DNA of 64,000 nt from assembly GCA_029747015.1 (NCBI GenBank), contig JAKOGI010000054.1, forward strand, positions 153,501-217,500, given 5' to 3'. The notes beneath the pieces are model-generated. The model worked only from the letters and a program-made list of their open reading frames with translations. It was not told where the DNA came from and searched no databases. Source of the stretch: Carnegiea gigantea. Taxonomy: Eukaryota > Streptophyta > Magnoliopsida > Caryophyllales > Cactaceae. Positions 34,703 to 47,309 of this stretch are shown in pieces. The first letter of the stretch is position 1, and each line of letters starts with the position of its first letter. A program made the position numbers and the translations under genes.

Positions 34703-37700
34703 ATGGCGCTGTTGGAGAAGGAGCTGGAGAAGCAGCTTATGGACGCTGGGAGCAAACTTCTTTCTCCTCCCTCGTCGGTTCCTGAGTTACTGGCTCTGCT
34801 GGATGTAAGCCCTTTCAGTTCGTGGTCTTTGATGTGGATTTTAGGGTTTATTGTGCTGCTTTTGGTGTTCAATTATGTTTTACAGTTGTTGGGGAGAAAA
34901 GTGGTGTTCAGTGTTACTGTTGATTATTAGCTGCTTCCTGCTTTGAGTTGCATGCACTTTAGCAAGACCTTGGTGGTGGATTTTCTCTCTGCTCCTTTTT
35001 TTTGGGGGGGGGGTAGGGTTGGTGACTTTGGTGTTACCCTGTGGTGTATGGGCGCTTGGCGATTAAATTGGGGTGCATTTTGTTGTGCAAAAATATTGAT
35101 TAGAAGAGATTAAAAGAGATTTCTCCCTCCGAAAACAAGGGCCAAGATGGGTTTTTTTTTTGGGGGGGGAGGGGGAGCACGTTCAACCTGGGGCAAGGGG
35201 CTCAAAATTAGACTATGTAACCTAGCTGAATGTGCCCCATAGGGTGATGAAATGTGAATGAATCATCCTGATTATGGGAGTGTATGGTAGGATTTTGCAT
35301 GAAATCTTAATGAAACATGCTGAAGATGACATTGTGCTGGGATGTTCTGTGTATCACAATTCAAAACTATATACGAATCAGCTGGCAATAGCTCATCTAC
35401 TGTTGAAGCAAAAATCTCTTTGTGCCTCTCTGAAAGGTGGGATGAAGAAGAAAGGCATGAGAAGAGATTCCCTGTGATTGAAAAGGGAAGGCAAGATGAG
35501 TGAAAAATTGCTCTGGAATTTTCCGTGTTGTAGAATGAAGATAAATAGTTGACCTTATTGCAAGGATTTGTTACATGCTATTTCCCATGAACTAAGGTAT
35601 ATAACCTGAAATGTATTAGTTGTCTTCTACGGGTTCTGACAGATAGGATGGGTGATATCTGCAAATAAATTTGTCTGTAGGACGTCTTTTTGATATGCAT
35701 TTGAGATTACTCAAATATGTGAATCTGCCACTCTTTTCCATTTCTTGAACCTCAATCATCTGCATGCACAATCACATTGGTGCGGAAATTACTGTTCAGA
35801 AATACAGGGCTCCTTGTTCTTGGCATTCTTTTCTTCTTATTGCCTTCTGGAGGCAATTGACAGTATCTGTACCACGACTTGTGAACTGTTGTGTCAGAGA
35901 CACATTTAACGGTGCCTCTGAGATTCTTCTTAAAATTACCTATCATAATTGGTTCTATGTTTTCTCTGGAACATCGTGCGCTTTGAGGCCTCAAGCCAAG
36001 AATCAGCATTGTAATTTCTTGCGAAAATCAAGTTGTCGCATCATTTTTGTAACCAAGCATTTTCTTATTATATACAAATGACCACTATTAGCCCTTTTTT
36101 ATTAATGGCAGAGCATTTTTGTACTCGTGATTTGGTCACTTCAGATCGGTAGTGATAGAGGATTTGTGTGGCAGCATTCTGCTAGTTTAGTAGTGTAGTG
36201 TTTGTGGTTGTCCTCTTAGGTGGGGAAAGTGGATAATGGTCATGTGTTACTTCAAGTTTTAGTATTGCATGTTCATATCTTATTTTTGATAGTTTCACAA
36301 AGTTTGAAGAACCAATTCATTGGATTCCTTCTTATTTATGCTTTTGTAAGTCCCATGCCTATGCTCGTCAAACTTTTTCTTCGAGTAAATGTGCAGATTT
36401 AGATATGGAAGGAATTAATGCATTCTTTCCTCAGTCTCCTGTGCTTCTTATGTTTATTAAAAAATTGCCTTTCTCCTGAACTATGAGAAATTGGCGACTT
36501 TCAGTACAAATATTGGTCTTGAATTTGTGTTAAAACTACCATTGTTGTGGTTTCCACTAACCTGTTCTGTGGCCCTTGAAAAGAGCATAATAGGCTATGG
36601 CAACATGTGTGTCAGAACCTTTTTGGGGTTTATGCTTTATTCTTTTCCTGTGTTCTGGCGTTGTGCTGCTTGAGTTTCTTATTCAATTTTAACTTAATAC
36701 TGAATAGTAAGTCTTTATATTGCTTCATTTATGGTCAATGCAACTTAATGTTGCAGTCTGAATCAAGTTCTGGTAATTAGCCTGTACTTTTAGTCTTTAT
36801 GATGCAACCCATCTTTAATGTATTTGGATAAAAATATGCATTTTGGCTTATTTTGAACTCTCTCTTTTCATAGCGGGTTGAGAAATATCTCACTAGAGTA
36901 GAGCAGTCACCCTCTGAATCAATGAACAAGGCTCTTTCTCCATCAATGAAAGCACTAATTGCGGGTAACCTCTTAAGACATTCAAATGTTGATGTTAGAG
37001 TTGCAATAGCTTCATGTATCAGTGAGATTACAAGGATCACAGCTCCAGATGCACCTTATGATGATGACCAAATGAAGGTGTGTGTTGGTTCTGATTGCTG
37101 TTTTGTACACAATTTAGTTCTTTGTTCATTTTCCCCCTGGTTTACTGGATGCATTTTATTCTTTTAGTACCATGTCATCTGCTGAATCGTCTTCTAATGG
37201 CATGCAGGAGGTGTTTCGGTTGATTGTGTCTTCATTTGAGAAGCTGGATGACAAATCCAGCCCATCATATGTCAAGAGGACCACTATCCTTGAGACAGTG
37301 GCGAAAGTTAGATCATGTGTGGTGATGTTGGATCTTGAATGTGATGCCTTAATTGTTGAAATGTTTCAGCACTTCCTTAGATGTATAAGGTAGCAATTCA
37401 TATACTAGTGAAGATGCTTGTTTCCTGGTGTCTATGATATAATATCCTGTAATAATGGTTTGTAGGCTCAATTTTCTACTCTTGATTTCTGTTCCTTCTT
37501 GTTGGACTACCCTTTTCTCTCAACTTTTATATCTTCTGTAAGCTTTTTATGTGGCATACTGTGGGAATTTTCACATCCGAATTTCCGATGCAGTTTATTG
37601 GTTTACCATGTCTTTCAGTCTGTAAAACTTTTGGTTTTCTTTTCATGCCAATGTCTTATAGGAATTTTATGCTTAAAAAGGGCAGTGTTTATTTCTCTAA

Positions 37701-40700
37701 AGGTGTCATTCGCTTTGCTCTTCAATGTCAGGTTCTTTTGGCTACAGCCTAGTGATTGGATGACCTTCTTTTGCAAGGTCAAACCAATGCCCAAATCCCC
37801 TCAAACATGTGTCATGGTTTGTATGCATCCTCAAATGATTTGTTGCTGGCCCTCTTTCATGTGTTTCAAAACACATCCTAAATAGTCGTGCTAATTTTCT
37901 CTTGCGTGTCTCATGTCTAGATGCCTTTCATTCAAATGAAATGGAAGTATTCTGTTTGTTTGGCTCATTCATATAACATACAATTACTCCTTTGGTCTTG
38001 CCTGTTTGAAAATTTCATACTGCCCAACATTATGCTTGGTTCTATGAAATTTTTTAGCTTTTGAATGTTTCATTGACATTTTGTATACAATTTGAAAAGA
38101 GAAGGCGAAGGGAAACTGAAGAGGAATAGCTATTAAACATTCACGTTGGTTCTTGTATCCAAATGGAGTAGGCATTATTGGCAAAAGCCTTCTGTCTTAG
38201 TACATTGGGCCTATTGTTGTCAAAAAACTTTTTGTTGATGACAATTGCTTCAGTAGTTTACTGTCACTTTGACCACACACTTCCTTGCTACATGTTTCAG
38301 TGACATGTTCATTCATTTGATATTTAACTTCATCAAATGCTTTAAATGTATAAGTACTTGGTTGACGTATAATGCAGGCAACTGTTTTCCCTTTCTTCCT
38401 TGCTACATGTCTTGAAACTGGTAAGTTATGTATCTGATAAGAGTTTCTTGACATTCAGGGATGATCATCCTGAAAATGTTTTTTCATCCATGGAGACAAT
38501 TATGACCCTTATCTTGGAAGAAAGCGAGGATGTTCCATTGGATCTAGTTTCATCTATCCTAGATGTTCTGAAAATTGAGAACAAGGTAAATTATTATTTC
38601 TGATGTCTGGAGCTTTAATTCTGATTAGCCTTAGTTGGTTTGCTGACCCGATCTTCTTTCATCAGGAAGCACTGCCAATTGCTCGCCAGCTTGCGGAGAA
38701 AGTGATTGAAAAATGTGCTAGCAAGCTTAAAGCTTACTTGTTACCTGCTATAAAATCTCGTGGTGTGTCACTAAATGATTATAGCAAGGTTGTGGCAAAC
38801 GTTTGCCAAATGGCATCTGAAGCTGTTGAACCCAATGATGGGGATGCTGCAAGCAAAAATTTGGTATTGTACACCTTTTCACTTGATGAATGTCTTTCCT
38901 TCAGAATTGATAATTGCGTGTTTGAGCAGGCTTCTATCAATTATTCAACTCAACCACATTTGAGGTTGAGCAGGTGACTGTTCTGGTGAAAACGGTTGGC
39001 TTATGGCTGGTTAACACTTTTCCCCCTTCCCCTTTTTTGTGTGTTGCCTTCAGGGGGTGTTTTTTTTTTTTCTTAAAAAAAAAAATTAATAGTTTGGTGG
39101 AAAGTTTAAGTATGGTGGTAATGTTTGATGCTTATTGGCTGAAGAAAGAGTGCACTAAAATAAGCAGAGGTGATCCCAGGAAAGAAGCAATAGAGATGGG
39201 AAAAAAAAACCTAATACAGAAGACGAACATAAATGTTATAGTGAGCATCCCCATGATCTTGATTGATAGAATGTTAGTTAGCATTGAATTCTTTGTACAG
39301 CTAAAAAAATGCTTGCTGCAATTAAGTTTTCATCCTATAGTTGGTGAAGACTTCGTTTTGTCCACGTGCATGTTCTCATATCTCATTACTCCATTTGATT
39401 TGTATGCTACTTTCTGAAAATTCTCCTTTGGTTTGCGTGTACATGCATGCTTAAGTGTATTAATAGTTCAATTGCTGCTTTACCGGTATTATGTAGTTGA
39501 TGTATTTACTGCTAGTTTTGCAGGTTTTCTAACTTACTTTGATTATTTGTTTATCAGGCCGATGAGAGTGATTTGGGCAATGCACCCACAGAAAAGGCAG
39601 TTGAGGTGTTTACTTATGATTGTTTCTCATGTTATTTTGTTATGAACTTGGATGTTCATTTCTGCTGTAGAATATATCATAAATGTAGATGTTTATTGTC
39701 CCATCAGGTAGCTATGGAAAGTCTAGACGATGCACCACCTTCAGAAGAGGTTGGTGCAACGGTTGCTGGGTCTCGGAAGTCTGTTGTTAGCAATGGTACT
39801 GTCCAGAAGGAGATAGAGGACACTTCAGCAGGCATTGATGATACCAAGCAGGCAGATAATGATAATCATGACGAGGTCAAAACCAGTGCCGAGCGAAGCA
39901 AGGCTAACTTTAATAGTCATGATGATGGAGAACATGCCAAGCCACAAGCTAAGCCAGAAAAATCTAACTCTAGCAAGAGGAAAGGGAGGAGAACAAGTAC
40001 TTTGAAGAGCTCATCTAAACCATCTGAATCTACGCTTGCTGATGATAAAAAAGAGACATATAAGGTGCCTGATGAACAAGAAAAGGGTGCTGTGGATGCT
40101 GATTCTATGCATAGTAAGGATGCAGTGGTTGATGATGCAGGACCTGCTGCAAATAAGAGAGAGCCTGATGTTCCAGCTTCCTCCCCGAAAACTTTGGAGA
40201 ATGAGAAGCAGAGTGAGAATGAGACTCCTGATGTCAGTTCACCGTCTCCAAGTGTAAGCCTCGCTGATGAAAGTCGTTCAACTAAAGTTGGAGAAGGAAA
40301 GAATAAGGATAAGTTGGTGCAAGAAAATGAACCAGCAAGTGACACAGGCTCTAAGAAGGAATCAGCTCCAAAGAAAACACCTGAAAGAACTGATGGTTCA
40401 GAGTCTGAAACTCGTAAGAGGACTGGTATGATAGCATCTACTGAACCAGATAAGGAAAAGCATATACGCAGTCCAGTTGTTGCCTCAAAGAAAGATGACG
40501 GAAATAAAAGCAACTTGGATGCTAAATCAGCAAAGCAGTTTGGAAAGAAGGTCGAAGTGATAAGTGGCCAAAGCGGAGATAAGAAGAAAAGAGGACAGGG
40601 GAAAGGAACTTCATCTAAGGATCTTGCAAAGACTCCATCCAAAGACGATGCTAAAGTATGTCCTGGTGTCTTTTAACTCTGTTATTTTTATGGTAGAATT

Positions 40701-43700
40701 GTATAGATGATTACTCTGGGGCTTGATCCTCCGACTCATGTTGCTCATCATTTTAATGATTTGCTCAGAAGCCTTTGCCCAAGTCCACTGAGAAATCAAG
40801 TAAAGATGGAAGTGATGTGGAGAAATCATCTAAGACGAATTCTAAGCGGAAGAGGAGCCCAGACAAGGGAAAAGTATGTATCGCTAGTGATATTTTGATG
40901 TTTTGGTTCCTTTTTTTGGGGCAATTTTTGCATTTCTATCTGCTATGGAAGTGTGTTCTGTAGGTTGGTTTTCCTTGATGTCTTAGGTGTCGATGTATAT
41001 TAGTTAAGTCTTCATGGTAGTTACTTCTATATTGAGCCTTTGCTTGTGCAAAAAACAAAGTTTAGATGCTTAAAAGAGTAGAAGGAAATGCTCTTTTTTT
41101 TTTTTGGGTTTTTTGGGATGAGGAAAATGTAATATTATATAAAAGGGTAATGAAAGAATGAATGCACAGCTAGCTTAGTTTGAAATGTATGAAATTTAAA
41201 TATGGAAGATACATTAGTTATTCCAAGATATGGCAATGATTATTTTGTAATTTCTGATTCATCAGTAGGATTCAATTAGATGAAGACATCTTTGCTATCT
41301 TTGCTGTACTACCTGTGCTAAGGATGTCAATTGCTCCTTCCTCCACCTCTGCACATTTGATTTCCTTGTTTGTTTTGTTTTGTTTCGTTGTCCCCCCCCC
41401 CGGGGGTTCTGGGGGATTGGGGACTGGGCTTGTGTTAATTGGGACTTTACAGGTGTCTGATAGGCTATGCATCCAATGCTAAACTTGGTTACTTCTAACA
41501 AATTTTGATAATCTTCAGTTAAATGTGAAGTGACCAAGTGTCCTATCCGTCTCCAAGTGCTGAGTGGCAGGTATGGATATGCTTGGAAAGACGAAAGATT
41601 CAAGTGACATAGTGTTGAGTGATGGAACAATATTCGGTTGTATGGTTCGCTTCATTCACTAGACTTTATTTTAACAAACGAGACTACTCTAGAGGGAATC
41701 TACATGTCTTGACATATCTTGCCGTAAGAAATATCTGGGTTTTGAGGGAAGAAATAGGAGAGTTGATGATGGTGAAAGCTCTGCGAGCATACAAGGACTA
41801 CTGGCTCCAGATTTAGCATTTTAGGAGGATGAATGGTGCTCTTGGTTTTATTTTCTTATATCTCCAGGAGCCAGTCTGTCTACAGTTAGATTGCTGTGAG
41901 ATTTTTAGATCATACTGGACTTGTATTGATATCAAGTTTTGTTCCGAAAGAATGTTTATATTTGATGATATTAGAATAGATTATGTATGTCAAAATTATT
42001 TTTCTTGTAATCCTATTATAATATGAGCTTTTGCTGTAACTTCCCAGGCATCTGGAACTAAGGGTCATGGTGAGGAATTGGTTGGATCACAAATTGAAGT
42101 ATGGTGGCCAGCTGACAAAAAGTAAGATAGATCTTGTTTTTCTTATTGCTGCTTGCTGAATGATCGCTGATTTATTGTGTTGAATCTAAACTTGAGCATC
42201 TACATCTTTTTCGTTAAATCTTTCTTGGGTTTTCAGATTCGCCTTTGCTATACTTGGATGCATTGCGGTGTTTCCTTATGAGTAGGTTAAGTGGCACCCA
42301 AACCTCCATTTGTGTTAATTTTGCTTCTAAAATTTGAAATTTGTCCAGTGAATCATCGAAATTTCATCAAAATTGGCAGTTGGTGATTAAATCACGTAAA
42401 ACAGCAGGTAAAACTCATTTTTATGGACAATCTTTTAATGTTTTAAAAATCTAATTTGGGAAATATGGTAAACTGAATTAAAGTTAAAGGCCCTGTTTGG
42501 CAAACAGCTTTTTGAAGAGCTTTTTGGCCAAAAAGAGCTTTTTTGATCAAAATTAGCTTTTTGACCAAGTAAAAAAGCTAATTTGGGTGTTTGGTGAAAG
42601 AGCTTTTTAAAAGAGCTTTTTGGGTCCAAAAAGCTAATTTGAAAAAGCTAATTCCATGAGCTTTTTGGAAAAGCTTTTTGAAGAATTAGCTTTTTGTCTC
42701 ACAACTTTATCAGAAACAGCTAATTTTACCAAACAGCTAATTCAAACAGCTAATAGCTAACAGCGAATACAAACAGCTAACAGCTAACAGCTGTTTGCCA
42801 AACAGGGCCAAAATCAATTGAAAGAAAAAAAGCCCAAATGGGGGGGGGGGGGGTTGAGAAGCACATCTCACTCATCAGTAAGGGAAGCTCCTAGATACCC
42901 CCCCCCCCACCCAGCCAACTTTTCAAAGCTGTAGCTCTGATTCCCAGAAATTGAGGAACGAATAATATATTGACATTAATATCTATATTTGTTCGCCAAA
43001 GGGAGTAGGTGAAAATGCATTAAAATCTATTACAGAAGGCTGTCTGAAATTCTCGAGTTCTAACACAAGGTGCACTCCCAGGTTATGCAAGCTGTGCCCT
43101 TGTTTTTCTGAGCGTGAGAGGGTTTGTGAGTGTAGGAGGTGTGCTTTTGTCACAAACCTGACTGTAAAGAAACCAATTAGAAGATGTCCAAGGTGCAAGA
43201 GGTTTGGGCAAGTGAGGGGTTGTGAATTTTTGGATTGGGTTGATGAGAATCTTTGTGATAAAGTGAGGTCTACTGTGGTTGCAATGATTGTGAAAAATGA
43301 AAATTGTAGTGCGGAGATTGAAAAAGTGGAGAAAATCGAAGAAGGTGAATGTGAGATGAAGAAGAAGATAGTGATAGAGATTGAGAGCTACAACAAGGGG
43401 TCATTGAAGATGGAGAAGGAGAATGCGAAATTGAAGATGAAGATCTATAGGTACCAAAGAAGGGAGAGAGTCGACATTGCTCTGTTGCTGATGCTTCTTG
43501 TTTTTGCGGGATCTTTGCTTGATTCAAGGAGTTTGAGCTCTAAGTCCCTCCCAACTGCATAATTGTATGGCTTGTACTAGTGACGTAGATTAGGAATGGA
43601 GTTTGCTCGAGGCTTGTTTCTGATATAGCTTGTTGCTTTTGCGATCATTTTGTGGATGAGATGTTGGATGTAATAGAATGCTATTTTGTGTAAATTAAGT

Positions 43701-46566
43701 TGAGTGAGAAATTCTATTTTCTAAAGATAGCACTTGCAGTTTGCTTCTATTTTCATCACGATGCTGTCTGTTAAATGTTAGACAAATATTTATTTCAAAA
43801 TTTCTTATATTATGATGACTTATGCAATATACATATCAATGGCCAAATGAAAGAGCTTAGAAAAAGGTCAGGAGTAGATTACTTCCATGAAATTGCTAGG
43901 ACACCGAAACTGGCATTACCTTGCCATATCCTCCAATAATTGTCATTTGCATCACCAAGTTAGTTAATTACTTAATTTGCCATGGCCTAAACCAAAATGG
44001 AGAAAACATGAAACTGTCATGTACATTCCCATATACCCTGATAATTATCATTTTATGTACGTTGTTAACCTCAAAAACTTTCATTCGTGTACTTGAACCA
44101 TATATCCAAACATTCAGAAATTCTATATACGATGAAGTGTTTGCTGACAACAGAAAAGCAAAAGCCATGTGTATGCTGTTGTTAGATTTGACTTTGTTGG
44201 GGAGGAAGCTCTTGCAGTCTTGCATGTTCTTCTTCTTGCTGCCTGTGACCCCTCTAGTTGTGGCTGCTGCTGTTGAAGAGGGTATAAGAGGAGGTTGAAC
44301 CTAGAGCAGAGAGGGTTTTGATGGATTGTTGTTTCTATAGAGAGTGATAGGGTAGATTCTGCAGAAGTGGCAGGGGCAATTGGAGGAGCAAGGCGGGCGG
44401 TGGTTGGACGAGCAGGCGAGGCTCTAGTGGTGGCAATGGCAGTTTCAGTTGCAGAGGGCCCTCTTTCACCTGCAATTTTGAGCGGGAAACAGTCAGAGTC
44501 AGTGTGAGTCTCACGAGATGCATATGATTAATGACACGGAAACGTGACCTTCAGTTTGAGATTTCTATTTTAAGTGCCTTTCTGATGGGCTGACCACATT
44601 TGCTGTACTTTTGTTTGTAACCTTTCTTTGGAAGCTTGATAGCTGCATGTGATTCCCTTCTCCTTCATCAGGCCTCCTTTTGAACTCCATCCTCCATCCT
44701 CCCTCTTTTCCTCCCTTTGAAAAGGGAGCAACAATTGGATCTCCATGAGCAGACTCCAAAATTTTTGGCTATTAATAGGCTGCAATGGATATACATATCT
44801 TTTTTGGAAGTACCAGCAAGTTTTGCCTGACGAGCAATTTTCTTATCATCTCCATCTGACTCAATATTCCCCATTGTCATCGTCATCAATATCCTCATGG
44901 ATGTCATTGTTATTGGTACTTGAATCTATGTGTTCAACATACAACGTTACATAAGGTAACTTCAAACACAGCGCAATAAACTTACACAGCACCTAATCTG
45001 ACTCAATTGGAACTAGGCTTTCTTGTATGGGGTGGTTCCATTATGCTTAGAAATATGTTGCTTGCCCTACCTCACTATAACCAAGACCAAGAGTAAGCAT
45101 GAATGCATGATCTCCTTAAAGTCATCAACATGTTGGAGTTGAGAGGTTAATTTCATCTCAAATATCTCTCCCTTTAGATCCATTAAGTGAAGCATATGGA
45201 CAAATATTCCTCTATTGTATATATGCAAAGTTGGCTGTGTAGAAATTCTGCAGTGTAACCTAAGCATACTAAATCACTCTCTTATTACTATTGCTAGTTC
45301 ATCGGTTAGGATTGCCGATTGCCTTTACCTCTGTAACTGTAGTCTGTTTTACTGTCTCTTTGATCGGAATCTTGATTGTTTTAATTTATTTATGTGGATG
45401 GACGTCAAGCTCATGTGTTTCATCTTCGTCGTTAATGTGTTCTACATTTTCTTTGCTTAATAAAGGAGATAATTATCCTAGAAGTCAAAAAACTGTGCTG
45501 TTTGACTTTCATGCAGGCTAATGTGTTTCTGTTTGAGATGCAAATGCTTGTTTCCTGAGGGTCTTCATGATAATTTTTGGCCCGCCTTCTGCCTCCCCCC
45601 CTTCTTTTTTTGGGTTTTTTTTGGGGGGGGGGGGTTGATGTTGGGGGGTGAGTGATTGAGACTGGGAATCCAGTGGTTTCTGGGTAGCATGTTGATGTTG
45701 TTGATGTCATTTTAATTCTTTGATTCAGTAGTTTGTGTCACCTGTGCTCTTACCTTTGCTCCTAGAATGGCTGTTTTCTGTTTACTTCTCATGAACTGTA
45801 CCATTGGTTACCTATGGAGCTCCTAATATCATGTTTCTAGGTTTGGGTATGGTGCTATGTTGGGCTGAGCTGCCTGCATTATGCTTATTTCCTTCCTTCA
45901 GAGATCGTTGAGTTGCTCTTAATATGCTTAAATAATGCAATATGTTATGCAGCCTTTTCAATGAAACTTCCCTTAATATGCTTAAATAATGCAATACGTT
46001 ATGCGGCCTTTTTATATTATCTGGATGCCATGTAAATATATAGATTGGAGAATTCATGAATTCGTGTATAACTTTGTATGGAAATGCTGTGTATAATTTT
46101 GCAGATTTTATAGAGGGGTTGTTGAGTCCTTTGATTCTGTCAAAGTGAAGCACAAGGTAATCAGAATTTCAATAGCTGGCATCTCTTTTGCGTTGCAATT
46201 GTTGTTCCATGAGTGAGTGACTGGGAATAGTTTGACAAATTTCTGTCCTCACTTGCCTTGGTTTTTGTTTGCATGTATAGATCGTTTATGATGATGGTGA
46301 TGTAGAAATATTAAAACTCGCGAAGGAAAAGTGGAAGTTGATTGAAGAGCACTCTCTGTCTCATCAGGTGTGCTTCCTCTCTGGGTTTTGGTTTTTTGGC
46401 TGCATTCTTGCTTATATTTGACGGCTTGTGATCTGTAATTGCACTGATCCGTTTTGGTCACAGGAACCTAAAAGTGATGATGAAAGTCCAGATGAAGCCT
46501 CTGAAATGTATGTCTTGCTTTTTTTAAACTGGGTGGACCCTGGATGTAGCTTTGAAATTGGTCCAT

Positions 46567-46640
<74 letters not shown>

Positions 46641-47309
46641 CCATGTCAGCCTCTGTTCTAGTTATGTCTTGGATTTTTATGCCATTGATAATCCAAATAT
46701 ATTTTTCTTTGACCCATTTATAGGCTGAAAGAGAAGAAAGCAAAGACAAGTGAAGAGCCACAGACTAAGGTGGGGAAGGCAGAAATCGCAACTAAGATTC
46801 TTGTCGTGTCTACCAGAGGGGCTGGTTCAACGAGCAAATCAAAAGCAACACCAAAGTCTGTACACAAGCAGAAGGATGATAGTAAAGTAGATGTCAAACC
46901 TAAGGAGGAATCTTCAAAGAGTGCTGCCAAAACAGATCAAGGTAAAGGCGCAAATTCTAAAGATTTGAAGGCGGGAAACAAGTCATTTGATGATACTCCA
47001 AAACCCATCGGGAAATCAAATGACAACAATTTGGAGACACCCAAAGGTGCAAATAAATCAAAGCAAGAGAAACCTAAGGGTGCCTCAAAGTCCAAGGGTA
47101 AGTCTCCAAAGACTAACAGCAAAACTGATACTAAGGACACCGGCAAAGTTGACAGCGATTTATCATCAAAGGGTGAGGAAGAGGAGGCTGAAGACACAGA
47201 GAAGTCAAAAGAACCCACTAAGGGATTGGATGCTGCAAAGGGAAAGTCTTCAAGTGCATCGAAGTCTCTAAAGAGTGGGACGAAGAGGAAAAGAGGGGGA
47301 AGAAGTTAA
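34703..47309 (+). CDS. PDS5C: PDS5-type sister chromatid cohesion protein (plant PDS5C-like), 13 coding exons
   Basis: Coding exons: 34703-34804, 36874-37077, 37208-37389, 38459-38585, 38666-38863, 39558-39605, 39708-40655, 40769-40873, 42048-42121, 46105-46156, 46281-46367, 46464-46507, 46724-47309; all GT-AG, total 2757 nt, 918 residues, no internal stop. PDS5 binds cohesin and regulates sister chromatid cohesion and DNA repair in the nucleus. The N-terminal 260 residues are the helical domain (MKALIAGNLLRHSNVDVRVA, ISEITRITAPDAPYDDDQMK, TILETVAKVRSCVVMLDLECD). Residues about 290-640 are a charged, disordered linker with many Lys and Ser. A Tudor domain follows at about 645-705 (VGSQIEVWWPADKKFYRGVV, IVYDDGDVEIL), and the tail is Lys-rich with repeated PKGA-KSK units. 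This short layout with a Tudor domain is that of plant PDS5 proteins, shorter than animal PDS5. The symbol is by resemblance; another PDS5 paralogue is possible. Confidence 0.9.
34805..36873 (+). other. PDS5 intron 1, 2069 bp
   Basis: Starts gtaagc and ends atag. Contains G runs at 35004-35013 and 35162-35169, each straight after a T run. Short open frames inside (for example 35764-36081) have no family resemblance. The same holds for intron 3 (37390-38458). Confidence 0.75.
42489..42809. mobile_element. MITE, 321 bp, intact, in PDS5 intron 9
   Basis: The ends ggccctgtttggcaaacagc and gctgtttgccaaacagggcc are perfect 20-base inverted repeats. The interior is a string of agctttttggnn and cagctaatagcta words. 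AAA flanks both sides and may be a 3-bp target duplication. Related copies lie at 3805-4140 (full length, diverged) and 63228-63390 (fragment). No coding capacity; superfamily unsure (PIF-like by size and style). Confidence 0.92.
42966..43562 (+). pseudogene. GRF-type zinc-finger-like protein fragment with C-terminal membrane segment
   Basis: An open frame without an early ATG runs from after a stop at 42963 to 43562. It contains a Cys-rich block (RLCKLCPCF, CECRRCAFV), then the GRF signature-like RRCPRCKRFGQVRGCEFLDWVDE (split: RRCP at about 43179, RGC and WVDE at 43215-43244), a charged coiled-coil-like stretch (EIEKVEKIEEGECEMKKK) and a hydrophobic segment (IALLLMLLVFAGSLL) near the end. 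Many plant GRF zinc-finger proteins share this layout. It lies in the sense direction inside PDS5 intron 9. It may be a decayed insertion, a nested gene with unseen upstream exon, or an exon of an alternative transcript. Confidence 0.5.
44330..44500 (+). other. CpG-richer patch in PDS5 intron 9
   Basis: An open + frame reads AEVAGAIGGARRAVVGRAGE, then a Val/Ala-rich stretch, and is markedly GC-richer than its surroundings. I recognise no family. It could be a remnant of inserted coding sequence. Confidence 0.25.
45918..46022. repeat. 54-bp tandem duplication in PDS5 intron 9
   Basis: cttaatatgcttaaataatg starts at 45918 and again at 45972; the following gcaata(t/c)gttatgc(a/g)gcctttt also matches. 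Two or three substitutions separate the units, so it is recent. It ends about 80 bp before the exon 10 acceptor. Confidence 0.9.
46571..46637. repeat. (CT)n(CA)n compound microsatellite in PDS5 intron 12
   Basis: About 15 CT units pass through cactctca into about 15 CA units. Lies between exons 12 and 13. Confidence 0.95.

Larger units (their letters stand above)
42122..46104 (+). other. PDS5 intron 9, 3983 bp, splits the Tudor domain
   Basis: Starts gtaaga and ends ttgcag; the Lys codon AA|A is split across it. It is by far the longest intron of the gene and holds a MITE (42489-42809), a G run and C run pair (42840-42853 and 42898-42908), a GRF-zinc-finger-like reading frame (42966-43562), a CpG-richer patch at 44330-44500, a T/G run (45606-45634) and a 54-bp tandem duplication (45918-46020). 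The size is thus explained largely by inserted DNA. Confidence 0.8.

Noticed and set aside
37499..37885. 128-codon open frame in PDS5 intron 3
   Set aside because: Hydrophobic and Cys-rich translation typical of T-rich intron DNA; no family match and splice sites place it in an intron.
38974..39417. 147-codon open frame on the + strand within PDS5 intron 5
   Set aside because: Lies between well-supported exons, contains a poly(A)-derived Lys run and no recognisable domain.
39917..40642. 241-codon open frame on the minus strand
   Set aside because: It is antisense to PDS5 exon 7; Lys/Ser/Glu-rich coding often leaves the opposite strand open as Leu/Phe/Ser-rich frames.
43921..44298. 125-codon + frame in PDS5 intron 9 as a gene
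   Set aside because: Hydrophobic, AT-rich translation without a recognisable domain; not supported beyond chance.
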